A DNA stretch of 64,000 bases from an uncultured Flavobacteriaceae bacterium (lineage in GTDB: Bacteria; Bacteroidota; Bacteroidia; Flavobacteriales; Flavobacteriaceae). The DNA lies in the NCBI GenBank assembly GCA_943787295.1, contig CALSLW010000001.1, positions 1,043,714 through 1,107,713 of the forward strand, given 5' to 3'. The notes beneath the pieces are model-generated. The model saw nothing but the letters and a program-made list of their open reading frames with translations, made no database searches and was not told the DNA's origin. Position 1 is the first letter of the stretch. Each line of letters begins with the position of its first letter. The position numbers and the translations under genes were made by a program. This document shows, piece by piece, positions 10,209 through 19,279 of this stretch.

Positions 10209-10708
10209 TCCAGTACTACTCTCGCTTTTTCACTTTGGCTTTTATTTTAATGCTCTTACAGATGTTAATCTTTGATCGGGTCAATCTTTTTGGATTTAGC
10301 AACCCAGCGGTCTATTTAATTATTTTGATCGTGTATCGTTTAACTCAGGATCAATTTGGCTACATTCTTATTGGTTTTATGGTAGGATTCTTACTGGACT
10401 TGCTAACGCAAACAGCAGGTGCACACAGTATCGCTTGTGTCTCAACTGCTTTTATACGTCCCGTTATTTCTCGATTTGCCTTAGGGGCAAATTTTGATCA
10501 ACCTAACGCTATGTTCACTGGGACACTTTTAACGAATCGTATGTTGTACATCTTTTTAATGATCTTTATCCATCAATTGATTTTTTCTTTTTTTGCTTAT
10601 TTCAGTATGGCACATTTTTGGATTATCTTTAAACATAGTATTACCAATACCCTCTTTACTTTTATTCTGATTGCCGCAACAATTAATTTATTGCAACCTA
10701 AACAATGA
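10205..10708 (+). CDS. mreD: Rod-shape-determining protein MreD
   Basis: The 167-residue membrane protein has about five hydrophobic helices. The order and size match MreD, and the segment GFLLDLLTQTAGAHSIAC is a recognisable family region. It belongs to the inner-membrane elongasome. It overlaps mreC by 4 bases at its start and mrdA by 4 bases at its end, a pattern of translational coupling. Confidence 0.92.
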   Translation: MIQYYSRFFTLAFILMLLQMLIFDRVNLFGFSNPAVYLIILIVYRLTQDQFGYILIGFMVGFLLDLLTQTAGAHSIACVSTAFIRPVISRFALGANFDQPNAMFTGTLLTNRMLYIFLMIFIHQLIFSFFAYFSMAHFWIIFKHSITNTLFTFILIAATINLLQPKQ

Positions 10709-12567
10709 TGCGTATTTTTTTACTTCGCGTGATCACCATATTAATGGCCAGTGTATTTTTATACCGGCTTTTAGATCTCCAAGTAGTCAATACCTCTTAT
10801 CAAGCCCTATCAGAGAATAATGCTGTGCTAGAGATTGCAGAATATCCAGAGCGCGGTTTTATTTATGATCGAAACGGAAAATTACTGGTCGCCAATCAAC
10901 CGGCCTATGATGTGATGATTATCCCTGAAAACGTTTCCCCCTTTGATACCTTATCTTTTTGTGAACTCACTGATGTAAGTAAGAAAAGGTTAATCTACAA
11001 CCTAAAAAAAGCCCGTCGCTACTCAAAACGCTTACCTTCTGTAGTCGTCAATCAAATTTCAAAAGAAACCTATGCAAAACTGCAAGAACAAATGTGGAAG
11101 TTCGAGGGTTTCTTTATTCAAAAGAAATCCCTGCGAGAATATCAAATCAAAAACGGGGCAAATGTTTTAGGCTATGTAAGCGAAGTTAACAACAATGATC
11201 TTAAGAAAGACGATTACTATCGACTAGGAGAAATTATTGGACGGCAAGGAGTAGAAAAATCATATGAAAACCATCTAAGAGGTACAAAGGGAAAACGTTT
11301 TCTACAAAAAGATCGATTTAATCGCATCTTAGGGCCCTATAAAGAAGGAAATTATGACATCATTCCTACGCCAGCTAAAAACATTAAACTTACCCTTGAT
11401 TCTGATTTACAAGCCTATGGCGAAAAATTAATGCAAAACAAACGCGGTGGTATAGTAGCTATCGAACCAGCTACTGGAGAAGTTTTAGCCCTGGTCAATG
11501 CCCCTTCTTATGATCCAAGTATTTTAGTCGGTAGAAAGCGTACAAACAACTATCGTAAACTAGCAAATGACACCTTAGCAAAACCGTTATTTGATCGTGG
11601 TCTTCTTGCACAATATCCTCCTGGTTCTCCCTTTAAAACATTGAATGCATTAATCGCACTTCAAGAAGAAGCCATCACGCCAAAAACAAAACACCGCTGT
11701 AATCGTGGTCATTACTATGCAAGAGGGGCCTTTATGGAATGTCATTGTAGAAGAGGTACCCGCAACGACCTACTCAGTGCCATTTACAAATCGTGTAACA
11801 CTTATTTCTCACATACCTATAAAGCCATTATTGAAAAATATCCTACCCCAGAAGAAGGAGTAGATCAATGGAAAGAGCACCTTAAGAGTTTTGGTCTAGG
11901 CAATTATTTAGGTTATGATCTATCCATAGGACGACCGGGACATGTTCCTGGAGCTGCTTATTATAATCGCGCTTACAACAACGGCGGATGGAAAGCGCCT
12001 ACCATTATCTCTAACGCCATAGGTCAAGGAGAAATTTTAACTACACCCATACAACTCGCTAATTTCACTGCAGCTATTGCCAATAGAGGGTTTTATTACA
12101 CTCCCCATTTTGTCAAAGAAATAGAGGGGGATTCTATCCAACAAAAATTCACCAAAAAATTCACGAGCATTGATCCACAACATTTTGATGTGGTGATCGA
12201 CGGCATGCATAAAGTTGTTGAAAGAGGGACCGCAAGAATTGCCCGTATTAGAGGAATTGAAGTCTGTGGTAAAACTGGAACTGCAGAAAACTTTACCAGA
12301 ATTGATGGAGAACGAAAACAGCTCACAGATCATTCTATTTTTGTCGCTTTCGCTCCAAAGGAAAACCCGCAAATCGCCATTGCTGTTTTTATCGAAAATG
12401 GCTACTGGGGGGCGCGATGGGCCGCACCTATCGCCAGCTTAATGATTGAAGATTACCTCAACGGAGAAGTAAAAAGAGTACGGCTTGAAAAACGCATGGT
12501 TGAGGGTAGTTTAGAAAGCGAATATTTAAAACCCATCTCAGGAGAACTCTTTAAAATCAATGAATAG
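10705..12567 (+). CDS. mrdA: Penicillin-binding protein 2 (elongasome transpeptidase)
   Basis: The 620-residue class B PBP has an N-terminal membrane anchor (residues 3-20), the pedestal domain starting ERGFIYDRNGKLLVANQPAYDV, and a transpeptidase domain. The three active-site motifs are visible: SxxK as GSPFKT (near residue 312), SxN as KSCNTY (near 363) and KTG as CGKTGTAEN (near 521). Between SxxK and SxN is the cluster HRCNRGHYYARGAFMECHC, which corresponds to the zinc-binding site known near the PBP2 active site. It makes peptidoglycan cross-links with RodA, whose gene overlaps by 8 bases. Confidence 0.96.
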   Translation: MMRIFLLRVITILMASVFLYRLLDLQVVNTSYQALSENNAVLEIAEYPERGFIYDRNGKLLVANQPAYDVMIIPENVSPFDTLSFCELTDVSKKRLIYNLKKARRYSKRLPSVVVNQISKETYAKLQEQMWKFEGFFIQKKSLREYQIKNGANVLGYVSEVNNNDLKKDDYYRLGEIIGRQGVEKSYENHLRGTKGKRFLQKDRFNRILGPYKEGNYDIIPTPAKNIKLTLDSDLQAYGEKLMQNKRGGIVAIEPATGEVLALVNAPSYDPSILVGRKRTNNYRKLANDTLAKPLFDRGLLAQYPPGSPFKTLNALIALQEEAITPKTKHRCNRGHYYARGAFMECHCRRGTRNDLLSAIYKSCNTYFSHTYKAIIEKYPTPEEGVDQWKEHLKSFGLGNYLGYDLSIGRPGHVPGAAYYNRAYNNGGWKAPTIISNAIGQGEILTTPIQLANFTAAIANRGFYYTPHFVKEIEGDSIQQKFTKKFTSIDPQHFDVVIDGMHKVVERGTARIARIRGIEVCGKTGTAENFTRIDGERKQLTDHSIFVAFAPKENPQIAIAVFIENGYWGARWAAPIASLMIEDYLNGEVKRVRLEKRMVEGSLESEYLKPISGELFKINE

Positions 12568-13819
12568 AACATTTAAATTAGACTGGCTAGTTTTATTGAT
12601 CTACTTTCTATTGGTCATCTTTGGGATAACAAACATCTATTCATCAACCTTTGATGCAAATCAACCAGAAGTATTTAACCTAAGTCGTTCTATTGGGAAG
12701 CAGGTTGTTTTTTTCATCATTAGCCTTGCAGCGGGAATTTTTATCCTCTCAGCCCCAACTAAAGTATTTGAGCGCTTTGCGAGTATTATTTATTTAGTCA
12801 TTATTATTCTCTTAATTGGGCTTTATCCTTTTGGAAGCACCATTTCTGGTGCGCGCTCATGGTATAACTTAGGTGGCATTGGTTTTCAACCCGCAGAATT
12901 TGCAAAAGTAGCCGTATCACTTGCAATAGCAAAACTTTTGAGCGAGATACAAATCGATATTCGCCTTTTTAAGTCATTAGTGCAAATCGTTTTGATTATT
13001 GCCCTACCCATGGTATTAATTATTTTACAACCAGACGCTGGATCGGCATTAGTTTTTGGGGCATTCCTTTTCGTATTGTTTCGAGAAGGTTTACCTACCT
13101 CGTATATATTAATTGCAGCGGGCTTAATTTTCTTTTTTATTCTTACGCTAGTTGCCCCCTTACCCTTTGTCTATGTCAGTATTATATTTGTAATTATATC
13201 TCTTTATTTCTTCTCTAAAAAGGTTAATAAAAAAGTACACTTTATGCCCTATGTGATCTCTCTAATTTTAACCTGCGGCTATGTCTATTCTGTCGATTAT
13301 ATCTTTAACGATATCTTTGAACAACGCCATCGCGACCGCTTCAATATTGTACTAGGGAAAGAAGTCGATACACAAGGGATTGGTTATAATCTAAATCAAT
13401 CTAAGATTGCCATTGGTTCTGGAGGCTGGGAAGGAAAAGGTTTTCTACAAGGCACCCAAACTAAGGGTGGCTTTGTTCCAGAACAACACACTGACTACAT
13501 CTTTAGCACCATAGGAGAAGAATGGGGGTTTGTAGGGAGTGCCGGGGTTGTTTTGCTTTTTAGTTTTTTAATTCTGCGAATTTTAAGCAGGGCTGAAGTC
13601 CAAAAAAATAAATTTTCCAGGATCTATGCCTATAGTGTTGCCAGTATCATTTTTGTGCATTTCTTTGTCAATATAGGTATGTCGATTGGGCTGGTGCCTA
13701 CTATCGGGATTCCCTTACCGTTTATCAGTTATGGCGGGTCGAGTTTACTCGCTTTTACCATCTTGATTTTTATCTACCTCAACCTAGATGCAAATCGTCT
13801 TAACGAAGCTAATTTTTAA
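12560..13819 (+). CDS. rodA: Peptidoglycan glycosyltransferase RodA (SEDS family)
   Basis: The 419-residue protein has about ten transmembrane helices and SEDS motifs: SGARSWYNLGGIGFQPAEFAK near residue 95, LQPDAGSALVF near 158, and VPEQHTDYIFSTIGEEWGFVG plus GIPLPFISYGGSS in the C-terminal half. It polymerises lipid II with PBP2 during cell elongation. The start overlaps mrdA by 8 bases. The stop overlaps the convergent ABC permease gene by 11 bases, so no room is left for a terminator between them. Confidence 0.96.
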   Translation: MNRTFKLDWLVLLIYFLLVIFGITNIYSSTFDANQPEVFNLSRSIGKQVVFFIISLAAGIFILSAPTKVFERFASIIYLVIIILLIGLYPFGSTISGARSWYNLGGIGFQPAEFAKVAVSLAIAKLLSEIQIDIRLFKSLVQIVLIIALPMVLIILQPDAGSALVFGAFLFVLFREGLPTSYILIAAGLIFFFILTLVAPLPFVYVSIIFVIISLYFFSKKVNKKVHFMPYVISLILTCGYVYSVDYIFNDIFEQRHRDRFNIVLGKEVDTQGIGYNLNQSKIAIGSGGWEGKGFLQGTQTKGGFVPEQHTDYIFSTIGEEWGFVGSAGVVLLFSFLILRILSRAEVQKNKFSRIYAYSVASIIFVHFFVNIGMSIGLVPTIGIPLPFISYGGSSLLAFTILIFIYLNLDANRLNEANF

Positions 13820-14852
13820 TATCCAAAGCGTCTCTTAAAGCATTCCCTAATAACATAAACGCTAATACCAAACTCATAATGGCTAGTCCAGGTATAATGG
13901 CCAAATAGGATTTTCCCAGTAAGATATATCTAAAGTGGTCTTTGATCATCCCACCCCAACTAGGAATAGGCGGCTGTGCGCCAATCCCTAAAAAACTTAA
14001 GCCACTTTCAATCAAAATAGCACTGGCAAAATTTGCAGTAGCTATCACGATAATAGAAGGCACTAATAACGGAAAGATATGATGAGAAAAAATCCTCACG
14101 GAAGAAAAACCCATCCCCCTTGCTGCTTGAACAAAGGTCTGCTCTTTGATCGAAATTACTAAACCGCGCACTAAGCGGGCTACTTCTACCCACATAGTTA
14201 GACCCACAGCTATAAATACTTGCCAAAAGCCTTTCCCTAAAGCAAGGGTAATTGCAATGACCATTAACAAGCTAGGAATGCTCCAAACAACATTGATTAG
14301 CCAAAGAATAACTTGATCTGTCCTCCCGCCTAAGTAGCCTGCAAGTCCTCCTAAAATGACCCCTATAAATAACGAAATCAAGACAGCAATAAACCCAATC
14401 GAAAGGGAAATCCTTGCCCCAAAAAGCATGCGGCTAAAAAGATCTCGCCCAAATTTATCTGTCCCCCAAACAAACTTTTGTTCCCCTATATAGCTTTGCT
14501 CAATCGCTGCGGGAGTTAAGTTTGAGGGGAAGGCATTTTGATCAATCGTTTGATAATAACCTTCGCTACTTCCATAAGAACGATAATACAATTGACTGTC
14601 TTTCCAATAGTAATTATCAATTGGAATTTCTTCTATAATCTCTCCTGATGGAGAAGGAATTTTTAATAACTGAACCGAAAAACCAGGAGGTTTTGAGTGG
14701 ATTGAAACATGCATTTGATTGGCGTGTAAGCTATTGTCTGGGGCAATAAAATTCGCTGCAATAGCACAAAAAGTAACCAAACATATAAAAACAAAACTTA
14801 TTCCGCCGATAGGCTTTTTAAGCACTTTTAAATAAGTGGGGGTTTGTTCCAA
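13809..14852 (-). CDS. Dipeptide/oligopeptide-type ABC transporter permease (DppC/OppC-like)
   Basis: The 347-residue protein has the N-terminal helix of the OppC_N type (GGISFVFICLVTFCAIAANFI), a periplasmic loop of about 80 residues, and a binding-protein-dependent transport domain with five or six helices. Family signatures are WGTDKFGRDLFSRMLFGARISL, the EAA-loop region KEQTFVQAARGMGFSSVRIFSHHIFP, and LSFLGIGAQPPIPSWGGMI. No partner DppB, ATPase or binding-protein gene lies nearby, so the rest of the transporter must be encoded elsewhere. It follows the Prc protease gene by 3 bases on the same strand. Confidence 0.9.
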   Translation of the reverse strand: MEQTPTYLKVLKKPIGGISFVFICLVTFCAIAANFIAPDNSLHANQMHVSIHSKPPGFSVQLLKIPSPSGEIIEEIPIDNYYWKDSQLYYRSYGSSEGYYQTIDQNAFPSNLTPAAIEQSYIGEQKFVWGTDKFGRDLFSRMLFGARISLSIGFIAVLISLFIGVILGGLAGYLGGRTDQVILWLINVVWSIPSLLMVIAITLALGKGFWQVFIAVGLTMWVEVARLVRGLVISIKEQTFVQAARGMGFSSVRIFSHHIFPLLVPSIIVIATANFASAILIESGLSFLGIGAQPPIPSWGGMIKDHFRYILLGKSYLAIIPGLAIMSLVLAFMLLGNALRDALDIKN

Positions 14853-14855
14853 TCC

Positions 14856-16979
14856 TTACTGTTTAACTTGAGCGATCGAACGTTTATTCCCTTTAAACTT
14901 CATTAAGTCACTTAATACATTAATCGCTTCATCCACATAAATATCTTTGCCTAAACTCTCTTCCCAACGCACTCTTTTCTCTTTAGAAACGTCGTCTTTT
15001 TCAATCAAGGGTAAATCTTTGTCTAATGCTTTGAAGGATAAAATACTTTCAAACTCATTTAACTTTTTAAACTTCTCTGTCTTTTTATCTGTTGCTTCAT
15101 TTTTGGCTAGGTAAGCATCAAAATTGAGGGAATAATCATTGTCGTTTTGGCGGGATTTAATCCATTTAGCCTGCTCGTTGATTAATTGAACAAAAGGATT
15201 ATTTGCTAAGCGTTTTCTACTGCGATCAATGGCATAGTTGTATTGATCTCCAGAGGACCATAAGTTAAATTCAGCAGGGCTAATTTTATCCCATTCTAGG
15301 GGATTGTCTTGATCTTTTTCTCCCGTATCTATATAGGCATAACGATTAGGGAAAATAATATCACTCTTAACGCCTTCTAATTGTGTTGAGCCACCGTTGA
15401 TACGGTAAAATTTGTCTGTTGTTAATTTCATGGCTCCTAAATCGCCATAGGTGTTGTTAGAAATAATCTGATTTAAATCGATCACATTTTGCACAGTTCC
15501 TTTCCCAAAGGTTTGCTTACTTCCTAAAACAATAGCGCGTTTATAATCTTGTAAGGCCGCTACTAAAATCTCTGAAGCTGAGGCAGAAAACTCGTTTACC
15601 ATCACGACTAAAGGTCCATCCCACTCAATCGATTTATCTTCATCTCTTAAAATCTGCTTTTGACCGCCAGTTGATTTTACTTGAACAATAGGGCCTTGTT
15701 CAATAAAATATCCCGCCATGTCTACGACTGTTTGTAAAGATCCCCCACCGTTATTACGTAAATCAAAAACGATTCCCTCTACTCCTTCTTCTTTTAGTTT
15801 TGCTATTTCTTTTTTGACATCGCTTGCGGCATTGCGGTTTCCATAATCACTAAAGTCCACATAAAAACGCGGTAGGTGAATTAACCCAAAACGCTGATTA
15901 TTTTTTTCAATAATCGTTGATTTTGCAAAGGCTTCTTCTAACTCTATCACGTCCCTAGTAATGGGGACCACTACGGTCGATCCATCGACTTTCTTAATGG
16001 TCAAAAACACTTGGGTGCCTTTGGGGCCCTTGATTAATTTGATCACATCATCTAAACGCATCCCCACTACATCCACAGGGGTTTCGTCTACCTGAGCGAC
16101 CTTTAATATTTTATCGCCTGGTTCGATCAATTTATCTCTCCAGACTGGCCCACCAGAAATTACTTCGACGATTTCGATTTCTTGATTTCGCTTAGATAAT
16201 CGCGCTCCAATTCCTTCAAACTTTCCAGAAATATTTTGATCGAAACGCTCCTTAGCACTGGGGGCTAAATAACTTGTATGTGGATCAAATTGCAGGGCGA
16301 TAGCATTGACATATAAAGAGAAAAAATCGTTGCGATTAAGATCATCACGTACTTCAAAAAAGTATTTCATATCCTCTTTTAACACTTCACGTGTTTCGAT
16401 TTCTAGATCAGCATCAGATTTGATGATATAAGTAGAATCGCTTTCTTTTTTATCTTCTTCACGTTCTTTAAGTCCAGCGTAAATTCCTATTGCATTTAGT
16501 TTCAAAAACTTTCTCCATTTGGTTTTAAGCTCTGTTAAGGATTGTGCATAAGGTGTATTTTCATAGTCGGTACTAATGCTTTCTTTTTTGTTGAAATCAA
16601 AAGGTTGTTCGAGTAAAGCTGGATAAAAAGATTTGACTTGCCCCATTCGTTGCAGGAATTTCTCGTGCGAAAGGTTAAAAAAGTCAATTTTTGAGGCCTT
16701 GATTTGATCGTCTATTTTTCTTTTATAAGAATTAAAATTATTGATGTCTGTTTTGATAAAGAATTGGTGTCTACCATCTAATCCATTTAAATAGTTCATG
16801 TAGACATTCTCAGAAAACACATCATCTATTTCTGTAGGAGAAAAATGCCCTCTATTTAACACATAAGAAATTATTTCAATAAGCAGTTTATCCTTAGAGG
16901 GATTTTTGATGGTGTCGGTAAAAGCGACAAGTGTTAATCCACTAAGTAGCAACAAACATAAAGTGATAATTTTTTTCAT
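14856..16979 (-). CDS. prc: C-terminal-processing (tail-specific) peptidase Prc, S41 family
   Basis: This periplasmic serine protease of about 707 residues trims the C-termini of envelope proteins. I place the start at the ATG at 16979, because the signal peptide (KKIITLCLLLLSGLTLVAF) begins there; an in-frame upstream ATG at 16997 adds six residues. The order is an N-terminal helical region, a PDZ domain (near residues 240-330, with GIGARLSKRNQEIEIVEV), and the S41 domain with FDLRNNGGGSL, the catalytic Ser in EFSASASEI and the catalytic Lys in TFGKGTVQNV. A DUF3340-like C-terminal part follows. Length matches the flavobacterial family. Confidence 0.95.
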   Translation of the reverse strand: MKKIITLCLLLLSGLTLVAFTDTIKNPSKDKLLIEIISYVLNRGHFSPTEIDDVFSENVYMNYLNGLDGRHQFFIKTDINNFNSYKRKIDDQIKASKIDFFNLSHEKFLQRMGQVKSFYPALLEQPFDFNKKESISTDYENTPYAQSLTELKTKWRKFLKLNAIGIYAGLKEREEDKKESDSTYIIKSDADLEIETREVLKEDMKYFFEVRDDLNRNDFFSLYVNAIALQFDPHTSYLAPSAKERFDQNISGKFEGIGARLSKRNQEIEIVEVISGGPVWRDKLIEPGDKILKVAQVDETPVDVVGMRLDDVIKLIKGPKGTQVFLTIKKVDGSTVVVPITRDVIELEEAFAKSTIIEKNNQRFGLIHLPRFYVDFSDYGNRNAASDVKKEIAKLKEEGVEGIVFDLRNNGGGSLQTVVDMAGYFIEQGPIVQVKSTGGQKQILRDEDKSIEWDGPLVVMVNEFSASASEILVAALQDYKRAIVLGSKQTFGKGTVQNVIDLNQIISNNTYGDLGAMKLTTDKFYRINGGSTQLEGVKSDIIFPNRYAYIDTGEKDQDNPLEWDKISPAEFNLWSSGDQYNYAIDRSRKRLANNPFVQLINEQAKWIKSRQNDNDYSLNFDAYLAKNEATDKKTEKFKKLNEFESILSFKALDKDLPLIEKDDVSKEKRVRWEESLGKDIYVDEAINVLSDLMKFKGNKRSIAQVKQ

Positions 16980-17100
16980 AGCATTTGGATTAGTCAACTA
17001 AGATATTGAATTGACTACGTCTTAGCAAACAACCCAAGCCTTTTTGACGCTATTTTAACAGCCTAGGAAAGTATTTTCTTACCTTAGCTAAAAAGATCCA

Positions 17101-17877
17101 ATGGCTAAAAGACCTTTAATTTTAGTGACGAATGACGACGGAATTACAGCACCGGGTATTCGAGCACTAATTGAAGTAATGAATAAAATAGGGGACGTAG
17201 TGGTGGTTGCTCCAGACAGCCCACAATCTGGAATGGGTCATGCCATTACAATTAACTCTACCCTTAACTGTACAGAAATAAAAGTAGATAACGGGCCACA
17301 AAAAGAGTATCAAAGCTCTGGAACACCAGCAGATTGTGTTAAACTAGCCATCAATGAATTAATGGCTCGAAAACCAGATTTATGTGTCTCTGGGATTAAT
17401 CACGGTTCAAATGCATCCATCAATGTAATTTATTCTGGTACTATGAGTGCCGCAATAGAAGCTGGGATAGAAGGAGTTCCGGCCATTGGGTTTTCATTGT
17501 TAGATTATCAATGGACCGCAAATTTCAACCCGTTAAAACCCTTTATAGAAACCATTGTTCGCAATGCGCTCAAGGAAAAAATATCTTCGGACGTAGTCCT
17601 GAATGTCAATTTTCCTTTACTAGGAGAAAATGAAATTAAAGGAATCAAGATTTGTAGGCAAGCTAAAGCTCGCTGGGTTGAAAAGTTTGATAAAAGACAA
17701 AGTCCAATGGGGAAAGATTACTACTGGCTCACGGGAGAATTCATTAATGAAGACCGTGGGGAAGACACAGATGAGGCCGCATTAGCACAAGGGTATATCT
17801 CGATTGTCCCCACACAATTTGACTTAACGGCACATCACGCGATTCAAAAACTAAATAGCTGGAATTTTGAGGAATAA
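17101..17877 (+). CDS. surE: 5'-nucleotidase SurE
   Basis: The 258-residue metal-dependent nucleoside monophosphate phosphatase has the family motifs PLILVTNDDGITAPGI (the Asp pair binds the metal), VVAPDSPQSGMGHAIT, SSGTPADCV and LCVSGINHGSN. Length is normal. It starts a run with a small membrane protein and lpxB, a gene order frequent in flavobacteria, and is divergent from prc. Confidence 0.96.
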   Translation: MAKRPLILVTNDDGITAPGIRALIEVMNKIGDVVVVAPDSPQSGMGHAITINSTLNCTEIKVDNGPQKEYQSSGTPADCVKLAINELMARKPDLCVSGINHGSNASINVIYSGTMSAAIEAGIEGVPAIGFSLLDYQWTANFNPLKPFIETIVRNALKEKISSDVVLNVNFPLLGENEIKGIKICRQAKARWVEKFDKRQSPMGKDYYWLTGEFINEDRGEDTDEAALAQGYISIVPTQFDLTAHHAIQKLNSWNFEE

Positions 17878-18148
17878 AGAAAATGCCATTGGAGCCATCA
17901 TCGGGCTGGTCTTGACCTTTATCGGTATGACATTATTTACCCTCTTCTTTTCAGACGGTAATTTAATCAGTAGCTTGGAACAGTTATACTACCAGAAAAA
18001 ATTAGGCGCTTTGATCAGTCTTGGGGCCTTATTAAATCTACCCGCTTTTTTTATCTTGATTAGAAGAAGAAAATATCAAATCGCCTATGGTTTAGTCACT
18101 GTATTAATTCTGCTAGTGGTTATGGTTGCATTACTCAAAGTTGTCTAG
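17867..18148 (+). CDS. Small membrane protein between surE and lpxB
   Basis: The 93-residue protein has three hydrophobic segments (about residues 9-29, 46-64 and 70-90). The best start is TTG at 17867, overlapping the surE stop by 11 bases; the ATG at 17883 is out of frame. It ends directly before lpxB (the next base starts the lpxB ATG), so the three genes are translationally coupled. No family function is recognised. Confidence 0.72.
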   Translation: MRNKENAIGAIIGLVLTFIGMTLFTLFFSDGNLISSLEQLYYQKKLGALISLGALLNLPAFFILIRRRKYQIAYGLVTVLILLVVMVALLKVV

Positions 18149-19258
18149 ATGAAGTATTATATTATTGCCGGAGAAGCCTCTGGTGACTTACATGGCGCTA
18201 ATTTAATCAAGGCAATCAATCAAGAAGACCCTACTGCCGAAATTCGTTTTTGGGGCGGCGATCAAATGGCTGCTCAAGGCGGAACACTGGTTAAGCATTA
18301 TAAAGAATTGGCCTTTATGGGGTTTTGGGAAGTTTTTATTAACCTGAAAACCATTTTAAATAATATTGCTTTTTGCAAAAGAGATATTTTAGATTTTCAA
18401 CCAGATGTTCTGGTCTACATCGATTATCCAGGCTTTAATATGCGTATTGCCGCATGGGCTAAAAAGCAAGGCATTCCAAACCATTATTATATCAGTCCAC
18501 AGATCTGGGCTTGGAAAGAAAATCGCATCAAGAAAATCAAACGTGATTTAGACGCACTCTATGTTATTCTTCCTTTTGAAGCGCCTTATTTTAAAGAAAA
18601 ACACAATTATGATGTGACCTTTGTAGGCCACCCATTAATTCAAGTCATTAAAGAGGAACGACAAAAAGAAGACACTCTACCTCTTCAACTAAAAGAAACA
18701 AATAAACCTATTATTGCGCTTTTACCGGGAAGCAGAAAACAAGAAATTAATAAAATGATGCCTGTTTTCCTCTCTGTTATTGATCGGTTTCCAGACTATC
18801 ATTTTGTTATTGCTGGAGCTCCGGGTATTGAAGCAGAATGGTATCAAAAATTCACCATCCACCCCTCTGTCTCATTATTACACAATCAAACCCATAGCCT
18901 TTTAAAAAATGCTTTCGCTGCCATTGTCACCAGTGGTACAGCTACTTTAGAAACAGCTCTTTTTGGCGTGCCACAAATGGTGTGTTATAAAAGCAGTGGC
19001 CTTAGTTATGCTATTGCAAAACGAATTGTCAAACTAGAGTATATCTCTCTGGTGAATTTAATTCTCGATAAAGAGGTGGTCAAAGAATTGATCCAAAATG
19101 ATTGTACAACAGAAAAAATTGCTGCAACCCTAGCGCTATTAGGAGAGGAGAAAATAAGACAGCAAATTGAATTGGACTACAACAGTTTAACCCAAAGTTT
19201 AGGGGAGAAAAAGGCAAGCCAAACTGTGGCTCAACAGATCGTTAGTTCCATAAAATAA
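18149..19258 (+). CDS. lpxB: Lipid-A-disaccharide synthase
   Basis: The 369-residue GT19 glycosyltransferase condenses UDP-2,3-diacylglucosamine with lipid X in lipid A synthesis, at the inner face of the cytoplasmic membrane. The motifs YIIAGEASGDLHGANLI, GFWEVFINL, VLVYIDYPGFNMRIA, YYISPQIWAWKENRI, VGHPL, ALLPGSRKQEI and VTSGTATLETALFGVPQMV are all present. Its start abuts the preceding small gene, and comEC follows after 21 bases. Confidence 0.96.
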   Translation: MKYYIIAGEASGDLHGANLIKAINQEDPTAEIRFWGGDQMAAQGGTLVKHYKELAFMGFWEVFINLKTILNNIAFCKRDILDFQPDVLVYIDYPGFNMRIAAWAKKQGIPNHYYISPQIWAWKENRIKKIKRDLDALYVILPFEAPYFKEKHNYDVTFVGHPLIQVIKEERQKEDTLPLQLKETNKPIIALLPGSRKQEINKMMPVFLSVIDRFPDYHFVIAGAPGIEAEWYQKFTIHPSVSLLHNQTHSLLKNAFAAIVTSGTATLETALFGVPQMVCYKSSGLSYAIAKRIVKLEYISLVNLILDKEVVKELIQNDCTTEKIAATLALLGEEKIRQQIELDYNSLTQSLGEKKASQTVAQQIVSSIK

Positions 19259-19279
19259 CAGGATTTGTATATTTAAAGG

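Noticed and set aside
17044..17087. TTG ... TACCTTAG as a promoter for surE
   Set aside because: The spacer of 33 bases is far too long for the Bacteroidota consensus.
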